NCBI GenBank assembly: GCA_003021685.1
Contig: PXRO01000047.1
Coordinates: forward strand, 36,419 to 100,418
Direction of reading: 5' to 3'
Source: Halobacteriales archaeon QS_4_62_28
GTDB lineage: Archaea > Halobacteriota > Halobacteria > Halobacteriales > Haloarculaceae
DNA: 64,000 nucleotides
Below, one piece after another: positions 24,607-32,381 of the stretch. The notes under the pieces were generated by a model. The model searched no databases. It had not been told where the DNA came from and saw nothing but the letters and a program-made list of their open reading frames with translations. The translations under genes and the position numbers were made by a program. Within the stretch, counting starts at the first letter, position 1. Each line of letters begins with the position of its first letter.

Positions 24607-24942
24607 ATGGCAACCAGTGACACACCAATGGGTAGCGGTTCACGACTGCCAGAGGAAGTCATCGAAGACATCCTCGCTGCAGACCGGCGACGGATCGCTC
24701 TGGAGATACTGGCCGAACGTGACCAGCCAGTCGTCATCGACGACCTGGCGACAGCGGTGCGCGCACGCGAACTGGAAACGGATCCAACGTCGATATCGAA
24801 AACGGAACGCCGGGCAGTTCGAGACGAGTTCTTCGCCGAACACCTGCCGAAACTGACCGCGACGACAGTAGTGACCTACGACTCGATGCTCGGAACACTG
24901 TCTCTCTCGCCAGACGAACGCGTCACGGCAACGCTGTCGTGA
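24607..24942 (+). CDS. Haloarchaeal winged-helix protein (DUF7344-like)
   Basis: A 111-residue protein with the pattern LPEEVIEDILAADRRRIALEILAERDQPVVIDDLATAVRARE followed by a charged helix and LPKLTATTVVTYDSMLGTLSLS. This matches the small winged-helix domain widespread in haloarchaea (DUF7344 as I know it), presumed to bind DNA. The segment FFAEHLPKLTATTVVTYD is the recognition part. The downstream gch3 gene starts about 95 bases later on the same strand. The target is unknown. Confidence 0.7.
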   Translation: MATSDTPMGSGSRLPEEVIEDILAADRRRIALEILAERDQPVVIDDLATAVRARELETDPTSISKTERRAVRDEFFAEHLPKLTATTVVTYDSMLGTLSLSPDERVTATLS

Positions 24943-25037
24943 AACTGTCACCCGTTCGGCAGAGGGACGACGACCCTCGTGGTATCCGGGGACTTTCGAC
25001 AGATCAATACCCGTCGGTTGCAAAGACGGAATCGATT

Positions 25038-25796
25038 GTGACCAACACGCAGGTGACCCATATACAGATCGACAATTACGGCCCGTGGACTGTGACCCCG
25101 GAACCGCGCCGTGAAGTAGACCTCCAGACACTCCAGTCTCGGCTGTTCGCCGATCTCTCGCAACTGTTTGGCAACCGAGACGCCTACGTCTTTTTCACCA
25201 GATTCGACAACATGATCGCCGTGAGTAACGGCGTCGATATGGACGATCACGCCCTGATTCAGGAGTCAGTCAGCAACCGGTATCCGGTGACAATGAGTCT
25301 CAGTGTCGCGACGGGCACGTCGCCCGCGTCGGCGCTCGGAACGGCGACCGAACAGTTACAGGAAGCAGGGAGCGCACAGGACAAGCAGCGTCGTGAGATC
25401 CTGCGTGGCCGTGCCATTGACAACGAGTTCCGGACCGACGAAGACGTCCAGATCGCACACTTCGACGTGAACGACGCCACCGAGAAGTACACCGACCAAC
25501 TCAACGAGTTCGACACGTTCATCGAGATCGAACAGGGGTACGCGGAACTGATGCGGCATATGCGACGGATCAACGACGCACTTTCGTTTTTCGTTGGTGG
25601 GGACAACGTCATCACGACGTGTCCGGATCTCGACGCTGGGGATTATCGGGATGCGATTGACCACGTCGAAAGCGCGGTCGGCGTCGAACTCAAGGTCGGC
25701 GTCGGAAACGGTGCCGTCGCTGCCGATGCGGGGATGGCAGCGAAACACGCGCTCGAAGAGTGTCGCGCAACTGGAGACGAGGTTCGCATCGCGTAA
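25038..25796 (+). CDS. gch3: GTP cyclohydrolase III
   Basis: Converts GTP to 2-amino-5-formylamino-6-ribosylamino-4(3H)-pyrimidinone 5'-phosphate, the first step of archaeal riboflavin and F420 synthesis. The 252-residue product follows the Methanocaldococcus enzyme over its length: IQIDNYGPWTVTPEPRRE, LQSRLFADLSQLFG, FTRFDNMIAVSNG, then FFVGGDNVITT with the GGDN motif in the second cyclase-like half. A GTG start at 25038 is required, because the family begins just before IQIDNYGPW. The stop codon directly abuts the end of a TnpB element relic. The next enzyme of the pathway, arfC, is at 11 kb. Confidence 0.9.
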   Translation: MTNTQVTHIQIDNYGPWTVTPEPRREVDLQTLQSRLFADLSQLFGNRDAYVFFTRFDNMIAVSNGVDMDDHALIQESVSNRYPVTMSLSVATGTSPASALGTATEQLQEAGSAQDKQRREILRGRAIDNEFRTDEDVQIAHFDVNDATEKYTDQLNEFDTFIEIEQGYAELMRHMRRINDALSFFVGGDNVITTCPDLDAGDYRDAIDHVESAVGVELKVGVGNGAVAADAGMAAKHALEECRATGDEVRIA

Positions 25797-26170
25797 ACTA
25801 CCCCACCCTACTCGCTCCCTTTCGCCTTGCAGCGGTCGGTCACTCCGTGAGGGCGGGGCTTTACCGCAACGATATTGTGCCCCGCGACCCCGTGTGGTTC
25901 GAGAGAGCGAAGCTCTCTCGTCATCACGAAAGGCGTAAAACGCCTTTCGAACGACATGGGTGCGGCCCGGCTTCCTCTTACCGTCCACGGCGTGGCCGGC
26001 GGATCGGAGCAGTGCTGCGACCCGCCTGCTGGAGCCGTGCCGTGGATTGTCCCGCCGGTTTAATTCCCGGTGTTCTCGCGCTCTCCCCCAAAACGGGGAC
26101 GGGAGTCGAACCCGTTCGCGGTCGTCGTTCCCGAGCGTCGGATACGAGGCCACCCGGCCTCGCACCACAG
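25797..26170 (-). pseudogene. Decayed IS1341-type tnpB 3' end with its right end
   Basis: On the minus strand one frame reads REN-TGN, ochre (26060-26062), then TGGTIHGTAPAGGS and onward to VKPRPHGVTDRCKAKGSE with a stop at 25808-25810. This resembles the variable C-terminal tail of haloarchaeal TnpB. It has an in-frame stop and apparent frameshifts, and no catalytic part survives. The last stop codon lies in a 9-bp stem (25801-25809 with 25850-25858), the layout of a TnpB guide-RNA 3' region. The element end runs directly into the gch3 stop. The interior carries hairpins GAGAGAGC..GCTCTCTC and CGAAAGGCG..CGCCTTTCG also found in element A. Bases 26170-26330 contain no gene I can support. Confidence 0.55.
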
Positions 26171-26334
26171 ATGCCGGTTTACTCGCGGCATCTACCGACC
26201 CCGACTTGCTCGCGCTTGAGGACGGAGGCTCCGCGCTACCGCTTGCTGAAAGCGGCCAATTTAGTACATTCGTCTGGCGGCCACATAAGCGTAGTGTAGG
26301 TACTTTTTAGGGCACCTGTGTGCTATCCGTTACC

Positions 26335-26913
26335 ATGAATCGAGACGTACCTGTGCGGGAGGTGATGGAGCGCGAATTCGTCGGTGTGAGTGAATCGGAC
26401 GGTGTTCTCGAAACGACGGAACTCCTCCTGCGGGAGGAGACTGAACTGGCCGTCGTGTTGCGAGGGAGTAAACCCGTCGGGGTATTGACCGAACGGGACG
26501 TGCTCGCGCACGTCGTCAAGGGCGGCGACCCGGGTACTGCGACCGTCGAAGACATCATGACCGAATCAGTTCCAACTGTCAATTCCGAGGAAACACTATC
26601 GGAGGCCCGCGACCGCATGTCGTCGTGGTCGACGGGTTGGCTCGTTGTCTCTGACGGCGGCGAACCGGACGGAATCGTCACGGAACACGACATCCTCGCG
26701 ACGTCGACACTCGGGTCCGAGACGACCGCGACCGCCCGAGACGAGCAACAGCAGGCCCAGATGACAGCCGTCAGTACCACCACGACGGAGAACAGCAGCG
26801 CCGCCGAGGACTCCTTCGACGACCAGGGAATCTGTGAGCTGTGCGGTTCGCTGGCGCGTGACCTCGCGTCGTTCAACGGACAGTTGCTCTGTGCCGACTG
26901 TCGAGACATCTGA
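26335..26913 (+). CDS. CBS-domain pair protein with C-terminal zinc finger
   Basis: A 192-residue regulatory protein. Two CBS motifs form one Bateman module (residues 1-55 and about 68-125), with VREVMEREFVGVSESDGVLET, PVGVLTERDVLAHVV, VEDIMTESVPTVNSEET and DGIVTEHDILA. Such modules bind adenosine nucleotides. After a Thr/Ser/Gln linker there is a zinc finger CELCGSLARDLASFNGQLLCADCRDI. No catalytic domain is attached, so it may act on a partner. It is followed by the acetyltransferase gene after 19 bases, likely one transcript. Confidence 0.85.
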   Translation: MNRDVPVREVMEREFVGVSESDGVLETTELLLREETELAVVLRGSKPVGVLTERDVLAHVVKGGDPGTATVEDIMTESVPTVNSEETLSEARDRMSSWSTGWLVVSDGGEPDGIVTEHDILATSTLGSETTATARDEQQQAQMTAVSTTTTENSSAAEDSFDDQGICELCGSLARDLASFNGQLLCADCRDI

Positions 26914-26932
26914 CGACGGGCATAGTATCAGG

Positions 26933-27400
26933 ATGGAGATTCAGGCCGCATCGACGGACCAGGCCGGAGCGATTACGGACCAGTGGGTCGACCTCGCAAC
27001 GGACCAGCGAGCCTACGGCGCACACATCCTCCCGGAGCAGAATCGGGCGACAATCCGCGATGCCGTTCTCAAGCATATTATCGCCGACGAACTCCTCGTC
27101 GCCGTCGAGGGCGGTTCGATCCTCGGGTTCGTGATGTTCACTGTCGAAACCGGCGAGTACGAACAGGACGTGCGACGCGGTCTCGTGCGCAACATCTACG
27201 TTGCAGAACCACACCGCGAAGCGGGCGTCGGCAGTCAGTTGCTCGAAGCCGCAGAATCCCGTCTGGCAGACCGCGGTGTCGACGTCATCTCGCTGGACGT
27301 GATGGCGACCAACGACGCGGCTCGACGATTCTACCGCCGGCACGGCTACACACCACACCGGATCGGGCTGGAAAAGCCGACCGAAAACGATACTCTCTAA
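26933..27400 (+). CDS. GNAT family N-acetyltransferase
   Basis: A 155-residue acetyl-CoA-dependent acetyltransferase. The start MEIQAASTDQAG at 26933 is chosen because reading further upstream overlaps the CBS gene in another frame. The acetyl-CoA site shows as LVRNIYVAEPHREAGVGSQLLEAAESRL, where the R/Q-x-x-G-x-G/A motif appears as REAGVGS. The final DVMATNDAARRFYRRHGYTPHRI is the usual beta-6/7 end. The substrate is unknown. It ends 26 bases before tRNA-Thr. Confidence 0.85.
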   Translation: MEIQAASTDQAGAITDQWVDLATDQRAYGAHILPEQNRATIRDAVLKHIIADELLVAVEGGSILGFVMFTVETGEYEQDVRRGLVRNIYVAEPHREAGVGSQLLEAAESRLADRGVDVISLDVMATNDAARRFYRRHGYTPHRIGLEKPTENDTL

Positions 27401-27426
27401 TTGGTCCCCCCACAACGCCCGGGTGG

Positions 27427-27500
27427 GCCAGGGGAGCTTGGGTGGTCCAAGCACTCGACTTGTAATCGAGAGTTCGTGGGTTCAAATCCCACCCCTGGCT
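27427..27500 (+). tRNA. tRNA-Thr (anticodon TGT)
   Basis: The acceptor stem GCCAGGG pairs with CCCTGGC, the anticodon loop is CTTGTAA in the stem CTCGA/TCGAG, and the T-arm GTGGG-TTCAAAT-CCCAC is perfect. The anticodon TGT reads ACA. The discriminator base is T, as usual for archaeal tRNA-Thr. CCA is not encoded. There is no intron. A 12-base piece of its T-arm is repeated 33 bases downstream. Confidence 0.95.
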
Positions 27501-27510
27501 TACTTGAAAA

Positions 27511-27522
27511 GGGTTCAAATCC
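27511..27522 (+). repeat. Partial copy of the tRNA-Thr T-arm
   Basis: GGGTTCAAATCC matches bases 27478-27489 of tRNA-Thr. The following TTCTCGCGC could be the other half of a worn T-arm. It lies right before a VapBC pair. It may be a remnant attachment site of an integrative element, or a relic of a second tRNA. The match is short. The rest of 27523-27622 shows no gene. Confidence 0.35.
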
Positions 27523-27622
27523 TTCTCGCGCTTCCAGTGCATAAAGAGCGGTCGCTATCGGGTCCGGTCGACCCACTCACAGAAATTGGTCGTGTCGTAA
27601 AGTCCAACGTGCTCGGCGGCGG

Positions 27623-28018
27623 TCAGTACTCCTCGACGTCGACGACCTTCTTCGTCTCCTCGTGAGTGAGGTCCCCGTCCCCGGAGACCACCGGCGCGTC
27701 GAGTTCGCGGCCGACCGCTGCGATCAGCGCGTCGGGCCCGTCCAGATAGGGCCCGCCCGGCGCGATCTCGTCTGCGATGTACCCTGCCGTCACGGCCGTT
27801 CGCTCATCGATGGGAGTAACGTCGACCCACGCCAGGTCCGCGCGGGCCCCGTCGACATCCCCGCTCGGGAGGTTCCCCTCACCGACGAGAGCCTCGGCGA
27901 ACGCCGGGACGGGAGCAACCCATCGGATCTCCTCACCACCGTGCTCCTCGTAGAACTCGCGGATCGCCTTGACGCCGTCCAGGTAGTCGATCAGAAAGGT
28001 TGCGTCGAGGACCTTCAT
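27623..28018 (-). CDS. vapC: VapC-type PIN-domain toxin
   Basis: A PIN-domain ribonuclease toxin of a type II toxin-antitoxin pair. The 131 residues start MKVLDATFLIDYLDG, giving the first acidic residues (D5, D11). Further acidic active-site positions appear in AFAEALVGEG, PDALIAAVGREL and VSGDGDLTHE. The fold and spacing are normal, so it looks intact. Its start overlaps the end of vapB by 4 bases, the standard antitoxin-first order. VapC targets are usually tRNA or rRNA, but the specific target is not predictable. Confidence 0.88.
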   Translation of the reverse strand: MKVLDATFLIDYLDGVKAIREFYEEHGGEEIRWVAPVPAFAEALVGEGNLPSGDVDGARADLAWVDVTPIDERTAVTAGYIADEIAPGGPYLDGPDALIAAVGRELDAPVVSGDGDLTHEETKKVVDVEEY

Positions 28019-28263
28019 GCAGCGTCCTCGGCCCGCTCGCGCATCCGACGCTTCCGCTTCTCCTTCGACTTCCGCCGGCCCTCACGGACGCGGTCGGCCT
28101 CCTTGTCGGACCACCGGCCGAACCCGTCGTAGAAGTCGCCGGCGTCCTCCTCGTCGAGGATGCGCTCAAGGGCGTCGTTGTAACTCTCACCCTCCCGCCG
28201 GTGTCGTTCGATTTTTCGCTTCACGGTCTCGCTCACTCGAATCTGTTCGTCTGCAGCTCCCAT
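28015..28263 (-). CDS. vapB: VapB-type antitoxin
   Basis: The antitoxin partner, 82 residues. The start MGAADEQIRVSETVKRKIE at 28263 gives a ribbon-helix-helix DNA-binding N-terminus; an ATG at 28323 adds a basic unrelated leader. The middle SYNDALERILDEEDAGDFYDGFGRWSD and the highly charged basic tail (REGRRKSKEKRKRRMRERAEDAA) wrap the toxin. The pair likely represses its own promoter in the 150-base gap at 28264-28414. Such pairs move frequently between genomes. Confidence 0.82.
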   Translation of the reverse strand: MGAADEQIRVSETVKRKIERHRREGESYNDALERILDEEDAGDFYDGFGRWSDKEADRVREGRRKSKEKRKRRMRERAEDAA

Positions 28264-28414
28264 CTTACGTTGACGTTGGCGTTGACGCCACTTTGTCTTT
28301 TGGTCAGAGAAGTTGTTTCTCACAGTCGGCTATCGGCATACCCGTAACTGAATCGCCACGTCGATTAAGGTTTTGAGCCCTTATTCTATAAGTCCACTTC
28401 TGGCTCTGATCTTA

Positions 28415-29242
28415 TTATTCATCCAGTTGTTCCCCACAGTGAGGACACGTCCGCGTGCCCGTGGCCTCTTCGATAAACCCGGAGGCCAGAATCGACGCCG
28501 GGAGACCGAACAACCCTATCCCAATGATGGCGACCAGCGCACCCAACAGCTTCCCCAGCGGCGTGATAGGATAGACATCGCCGTAGCCGACAGTCGCCAG
28601 CGTCGCAACGCCCCACCAGAGTGTCGCCGGGATCGACGAGAAGGCCTCGGGCTGAGCGGGATTCTCAACGTAGTACATCATGCTCGAGGCCAGGATCAAC
28701 AGGAGACCGTTTGCCGAAAACGCCAAGATGAGGTCCTCGCGCTTGTTTCGTAACACATGTCCGAACGCCTGCATCGATTCGGAATAGCGGGCGAGTTTCA
28801 ACAGACGGAGGATGCGAACTAACCGAAGCGCCCGAAGAAAGCGCAGATCGAGTCCGAATCCGAGGCGGGCGAGGTAAAACGGCGCGATCGCCAGGAGGTC
28901 AATGATCAGTAACGGCTTTGCTGCGAACCGGAGCCGCCCCGTGATCGGGCCCTGGTATTGCGGGTCGTCGATGCACGCCCAGACGCGGCCAATGTATTCG
29001 ACTGTGAATACGATGACCGAAACCAACTCGAGCCAGCGAAAGAAGGTCGCGAACCGTATCGACAGCGTGTCGACCGTCTGGAGCATCACCGCGATGATGT
29101 TCATGACGATTAGCAGCATGATCCCCCAGTCCACGTAGTAGCCCAGATCACCGCCCAGCTCTGGTGCAAGCAGTTCGTACGTTTTTCGTCGCAGGGTCTG
29201 GTACATATCCTTGCTCGTCGGGCTGTCAACTAAGTGTTTCAT
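28415..29242 (-). CDS. Voltage-gated-type potassium channel
   Basis: A six-helix K+ channel of 275 residues. The S1-S3 helices span about residues 35-125, S4 carries regularly spaced arginines (RFLRALRLVRILRLLKLARY), and the pore contains the selectivity filter TVGYGD before the last helix. The C-terminus ends in CPHCGEQ, a lone CxxC pair that may bind a metal. There is no RCK domain. The start MKHLVDSPTSKDMYQTLRRK at 29242 is taken; a later Met at residue 13 is possible. It sits between VapBC and a small hypothetical gene, in what looks like an accessory segment. Confidence 0.88.
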   Translation of the reverse strand: MKHLVDSPTSKDMYQTLRRKTYELLAPELGGDLGYYVDWGIMLLIVMNIIAVMLQTVDTLSIRFATFFRWLELVSVIVFTVEYIGRVWACIDDPQYQGPITGRLRFAAKPLLIIDLLAIAPFYLARLGFGLDLRFLRALRLVRILRLLKLARYSESMQAFGHVLRNKREDLILAFSANGLLLILASSMMYYVENPAQPEAFSSIPATLWWGVATLATVGYGDVYPITPLGKLLGALVAIIGIGLFGLPASILASGFIEEATGTRTCPHCGEQLDE

Positions 29243-29282
29243 GCGGCTTGAATTTAAGTTCGTCCACGCCCCGACTCCGGGT

Positions 29283-29519
29283 ATGCCTGACACGATGGAA
29301 CTGTACACCGGCGAGACGATAACCGTCGACCACGTCGAATCACTCCCGACAGGCGGTGCACGCTTCGACATCACCGCCAACGACGGCCGGAAGTGGCGTA
29401 TCGACGTGGATAGAGACGGTGACGTGGACGTGGTCACCACGTGGCGAGACGGGTCACTCGCTGACTTGGACGTTCCGGAGTGGATGGACGACGTGGCAGC
29501 GCGACTGCTTCGATCATAG
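29283..29519 (+). CDS. Hypothetical protein, small acidic beta-rich
   Basis: A 78-residue protein starting MPDTMELYTGETITVDHVE. It has alternating beta strands (GARFDITANDGRKWRIDVDRDGDVDVVTTWRDG) and a C-terminal helix (VPEWMDDVAARLLRS). I do not recognise the family. It is divergent from the K+ channel gene with only 40 bases between, and it is followed by the HerA-like ATPase gene on the same strand. Confidence 0.6.
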   Translation: MPDTMELYTGETITVDHVESLPTGGARFDITANDGRKWRIDVDRDGDVDVVTTWRDGSLADLDVPEWMDDVAARLLRS

Positions 29520-29589
29520 TCTGTCACGGCCAGAGAGTCGAGGTGGGACAGCCAACAGTTCAAGTACGAAAACGTCACCAGCACTGTGT

Positions 29590-30645
29590 GTGAGTTTCGT
29601 TCTCGGACGTGCTGACGACGCGAGTGCAGGGAACACCGGTCGCCTTGGTTGCTATCGGGCCCTGGATGGGAGCGAGGGTGCACCGCTCTATCTCGATCTC
29701 GACGGCCCGCACGCGGCGCTGATCGTCGGCAAACGTGGCTATGGAAAGTCCTACACGCTCGGTGTGGTCGCCGAGGAACTGGCACGCGCCCGCGGTGTCG
29801 CGCCCGTGATCATCGATCCGATGGGAGTGTTCACGGCGATGGGCGAACTCGCCGACGGCGAACCAGTGCCGGCCACTATCGTCGACGACCCCGCCGTACC
29901 GCCGGCGTCGCTGGACCCCCAGTCCTGGTGTGCCTTGCTCGGTCTCGCACCCGAGTCGGGTGCCGGTGGGCTGGTCTGGCAGGCCGCAAGTGACGCAACG
30001 ACCATCGAGGAGATGCGCGAGGCGGTGCAGGCGACCGACGCTCCGGACGCAGACAGGCGGGCGGCGAGCAACCACGTCGCGATGGCCGATGGGTGGCGCG
30101 TGTTCGATGCCGACGGTCTCTCGGCCGCCGACCTGTCCGGCGGTGAGGTCACCGTCGTCGACCTCTCGGGTCTCGACGCGGCCCCGATGAACGCAGTCGC
30201 GAGCGGAATCTGTGAATCGCTGTATCGTGCCCGGATCGAGGAGACAATCGAGCGCCTGCCCTGGATACTCCTCGACGAGGCCCACACGTTTTTCGACGGC
30301 GTCGCGGCGTCGGCCCTCGAAACGATCCTGACGCGTGGACGTGCGCCCGGCGTCAGCCTCGTGCTGGCGACCCAGCGTCCGAGTGTCGTCCCGGCTGTCG
30401 GACGCTCCCAGTCGGACCTGCTGGTTTCACATCGGCTGACTACCCAGAGAGACCTGGACGCGCTGGACGCCGCTCGGCCGACGTACATGGACGAGTCACT
30501 GGCCGAGCGATTGCCTGCGGTCCCCGGCGAAGTCGTCGTGGTCGACGATGCGACGGAGACAGTCCACGCTGCACAAGTTCGCGAGCGTGCAACGCCACAC
30601 GGTGGTGAGAGTCCGAGTGCAAGTGCCGTGTCGCTCGACGGGTGA
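29590..30645 (+). CDS. HerA/FtsK-like ATPase (DUF87 family)
   Basis: A 351-residue P-loop ATPase with an apparent GTG start, MSFVLGRADDASAGNTGRLGCYRALDG. The Walker A motif is GKRGYGKSYTLG (about residue 50), followed by VIIDPMGVFTAMG. The Walker B is LPWILLDEAHTFFDG, and GVSLVLATQRPSVVP is the sensor strand, typical of HerA/VirB4-like ATPases. It lacks the N-terminal HAS barrel of true HerA and no nurA lies nearby, so the role in DNA end resection is doubtful. Substrate pumping of DNA or protein is the family's general theme. Confidence 0.82.
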   Translation: MSFVLGRADDASAGNTGRLGCYRALDGSEGAPLYLDLDGPHAALIVGKRGYGKSYTLGVVAEELARARGVAPVIIDPMGVFTAMGELADGEPVPATIVDDPAVPPASLDPQSWCALLGLAPESGAGGLVWQAASDATTIEEMREAVQATDAPDADRRAASNHVAMADGWRVFDADGLSAADLSGGEVTVVDLSGLDAAPMNAVASGICESLYRARIEETIERLPWILLDEAHTFFDGVAASALETILTRGRAPGVSLVLATQRPSVVPAVGRSQSDLLVSHRLTTQRDLDALDAARPTYMDESLAERLPAVPGEVVVVDDATETVHAAQVRERATPHGGESPSASAVSLDG

Positions 30646-30701
30646 TCCTCCCCCATGCCACCGGCTCTATCCTTATTTGTCTCCGTCCCGTACCCGGGGA
30701 T

Positions 30702-31112
30702 ATGAGTGAAAAGGCCGCTGACGAATTGCCAGATCGCGACGAAGAGTGGCGCGAGATGCTCACGGACGAAGAGTACCGAATCCTGCGAGAACAGGGCACT
30801 GAACCACGGTTCAGCAGCGACCTGATGGACATCACGGACGATGGCACGTTTCGGTGTGCTGGCTGTGGGACTGCACTGTTCGACACCGACGAAAAGTTCG
30901 ACTCGGGCACTGGCTGGCCGAGTTTCTGGGACGTGTACGACGATGACACCGTCGAGACCCGCCGAGACACCAGCCACGGCATGGACCGGACAGAAGTCAT
31001 CTGTGCGAACTGTGAGGGCCACCTGGGCCACGTGTTCGACGACGGCCCAGAGCCGACGGGCAAGCGCTACTGTATCAACGGCGCAGCACTCGACTTCGAA
31101 CAGGAAGGATAG
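30702..31112 (+). CDS. msrB: Peptide-methionine (R)-S-oxide reductase MsrB
   Basis: Repairs methionine-R-sulfoxide in proteins. The 136-residue product starts MSEKAADELPDRDEEW; an upstream ATG at 30642 would overlap the ATPase gene end. It has the zinc pairs CAGCG and CANCEGH, the conserved SGTGWPSFWD, and the catalytic cysteine in GKRYCINGAALDF. The usual RYCxN is kept. It is monocistronic, with the glutaredoxin-like gene facing it, so both redox genes lie side by side. Confidence 0.93.
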   Translation: MSEKAADELPDRDEEWREMLTDEEYRILREQGTEPRFSSDLMDITDDGTFRCAGCGTALFDTDEKFDSGTGWPSFWDVYDDDTVETRRDTSHGMDRTEVICANCEGHLGHVFDDGPEPTGKRYCINGAALDFEQEG

Positions 31113-31141
31113 GGGCCATCGGAACGTGTTCCCTGGTGTTA

Positions 31142-31396
31142 TCACTGCGGACGTCCACCGGTATAGCTTCGCTCGACGAACTCCAGGATCCGGTCGGACT
31201 CGGCCATCGTAACGCCCTGGTCCTCGTCGACGAGGACGGGCACGCCGCGCTGGCCCGAGACACGCTTGACTTCGTCGCGCTGCGAGTGGAGTGGTTCCAC
31301 CCAGATGCTGTCGTAGTCGATCTCCAGTTCGTCCAGTCGGTCAGCGACCGTTTCACAGTACGGACAGCCGTCCAGTTGGTAGAGGGTGATGCTCAC
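31142..31396 (-). CDS. Glutaredoxin-like thiol protein
   Basis: An 84-residue thioredoxin-fold protein. A GTG start at 31396 gives the conserved MSITLYQLDGCPYCETVADRL; the ATG seven codons upstream is less likely. The active site is CPYC (CxxC). The cis-proline is in QRGVPVLVDEDQGVTM, followed by the GST-N-like ESDRILEFVE helix. In haloarchaea, which lack glutathione, such proteins probably use other low-molecular thiols (gamma-glutamylcysteine). It converges with msrB. Confidence 0.82.
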   Translation of the reverse strand: MSITLYQLDGCPYCETVADRLDELEIDYDSIWVEPLHSQRDEVKRVSGQRGVPVLVDEDQGVTMAESDRILEFVERSYTGGRPQ

Positions 31397-31459
31397 AGAC
31401 ACACAACGGACTGCCACTAAAAGCCGGTTTCGGCCCGAAGAAAGAGCGGCGAACGTCGA

Positions 31460-31927
31460 TCACTCGTAGAGCCAGGCGTCGTCGATAGGATCCCAGTCGA
31501 CGAGTTCCGCCTCGTCGAAAAAGAGGGCGATCTCGCGCTCGTTTGCGCCCTCGTCCTCGTGGTCGGAGCCGTGGATGACGTTCCGACCGAGGTCGAGACC
31601 GAGGTCGCCCCGGATCGTCCCCGGAGCGGACTCGGCGGGATCGGTCTCGCCCATCATCGTTCGGACCTGTCGAGTCGCGTCCTGGCCTTCCCAGACCATC
31701 GCCATGACCGGACCGGACGTGATAAACTCGACGAGGTCCTCGAAGAAGGGCTTGCCCTCGTGTTCACCGTAGTGGTCCTCGGCGAGGTCCCGGTCGATCC
31801 GCACGAACTTCGCGCCGACGAGCGTGAGCCCGCGATCCTCGAAGCGACCGATGATTTCGCCGATCAGCCCGCGCTGGACGCCGTCGGGCTTGACCATCAC
31901 GAAAGTGCGCTCGGGATCCTCGCTCAT
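31460..31927 (-). CDS. ndk: Nucleoside diphosphate kinase
   Basis: Transfers phosphate among nucleoside triphosphates through a phosphohistidine. The 155 residues start [25 protein letters not shown]. The active-site histidine lies in [22 protein letters not shown], the standard NxxHGSD motif. It overlaps the Rpl24e gene by 4 bases (ATGA), the last of a conserved four-gene cluster Rpl7Ae-Rps28e-Rpl24e-Ndk found in haloarchaea. The length is normal. Confidence 0.96.
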   Translation of the reverse strand: MSEDPERTFVMVKPDGVQRGLIGEIIGRFEDRGLTLVGAKFVRIDRDLAEDHYGEHEGKPFFEDLVEFITSGPVMAMVWEGQDATRQVRTMMGETDPAESAPGTIRGDLGLDLGRNVIHGSDHEDEGANEREIALFFDEAELVDWDPIDDAWLYE

Positions 31928-32379
31928 GCTTGTGCCTCTTCAGTCTCCTCGTCCGCGTCTGCCTCTTCGGCGTCGACATCGTCTTCGGTTTCGTCTGCGT
32001 CGACATCGTTTTCAGTCTCGTCTGCGTCGACATCGTTTTCAGTCTCGTCTGCGTCGACATCGTCTTCGGTCTCGTCTGCGTCGACATCGTCTTCGGTCTC
32101 GTCTGCGTCGACTTGCTCGTCGGCCTCGGCTTCCGCAGCCGCGTCGGCTTCCTGGGCTGGCTGTGTCGCGCTCTCGGCTGCAGCCTCGTCCTCGGCGGCA
32201 GTCGTCTCCCGGCCAGCCGCGGTCCATTCGAGGTTACGCGCCTCGCGGCCGAGGTCGGCGTTGTTTTCGCACTTCGAGGAGCAAAAGTGGATCGTCGTTC
32301 CGTTCGTTCGGACGAGCATCGTGCCCGTACCGGGTTCGATGTCCGTCCCACAGTAGTCACATTCTCGGATTCGGGGCAT
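31924..32379 (-). CDS. rpl24e: Ribosomal protein L24e with long acidic C-terminal repeat tail
   Basis: The first 60 residues are the L24e domain: [21 protein letters not shown] and [21 protein letters not shown], with a CxxC...CxxxC zinc site. The normal archaeal protein ends about here. The remaining 90 residues are a tail of Ala/Glu/Asp, including five direct repeats of [10 protein letters not shown]. The tail is unlikely to fold and should lie on the ribosome surface. It overlaps ndk by 4 bases and is 2 bases from rps28e. The start is fixed by the family. Confidence 0.9.
   Translation of the reverse strand: MPRIRECDYCGTDIEPGTGTMLVRTNGTTIHFCSSKCENNADLGREARNLEWTAAGRETTAAEDEAAAESATQPAQEADAAAEAEADEQVDADETEDDVDADETEDDVDADETENDVDADETENDVDADETEDDVDAEEADADEETEEAQA
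31970..32104. repeat. 27-bp in-frame tandem repeat (5 units) in rpl24e
   Basis: Five contiguous 27-bp units start at 31970, 31997, 32024, 32051 and 32078, each beginning GCGTCGACATCGT on the plus strand. Units 2 and 3 are identical, as are 4 and 5. Each encodes nine acidic residues. The repeat number is probably variable by slippage or recombination without loss of frame. A sixth partial unit at 32105 diverges after ten bases. Confidence 0.85.
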
Positions 32380-32381
32380 CG

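Noticed and set aside
26083..26125. A tRNA-like T-arm (ACGGG-TTCGACT-CCCGT) on the minus strand, which suggested an intron-containing tRNA.
   Set aside because: No matching D-arm, anticodon arm or full acceptor stem could be found upstream, and the segment lies in the decayed tnpB tail. I treat it as chance.
31559..32356. Plus-strand ORFs over ndk and rpl24e with Ser-rich repeats.
   Set aside because: They are the antisense of the 27-bp repeat and of well-identified ribosomal genes.
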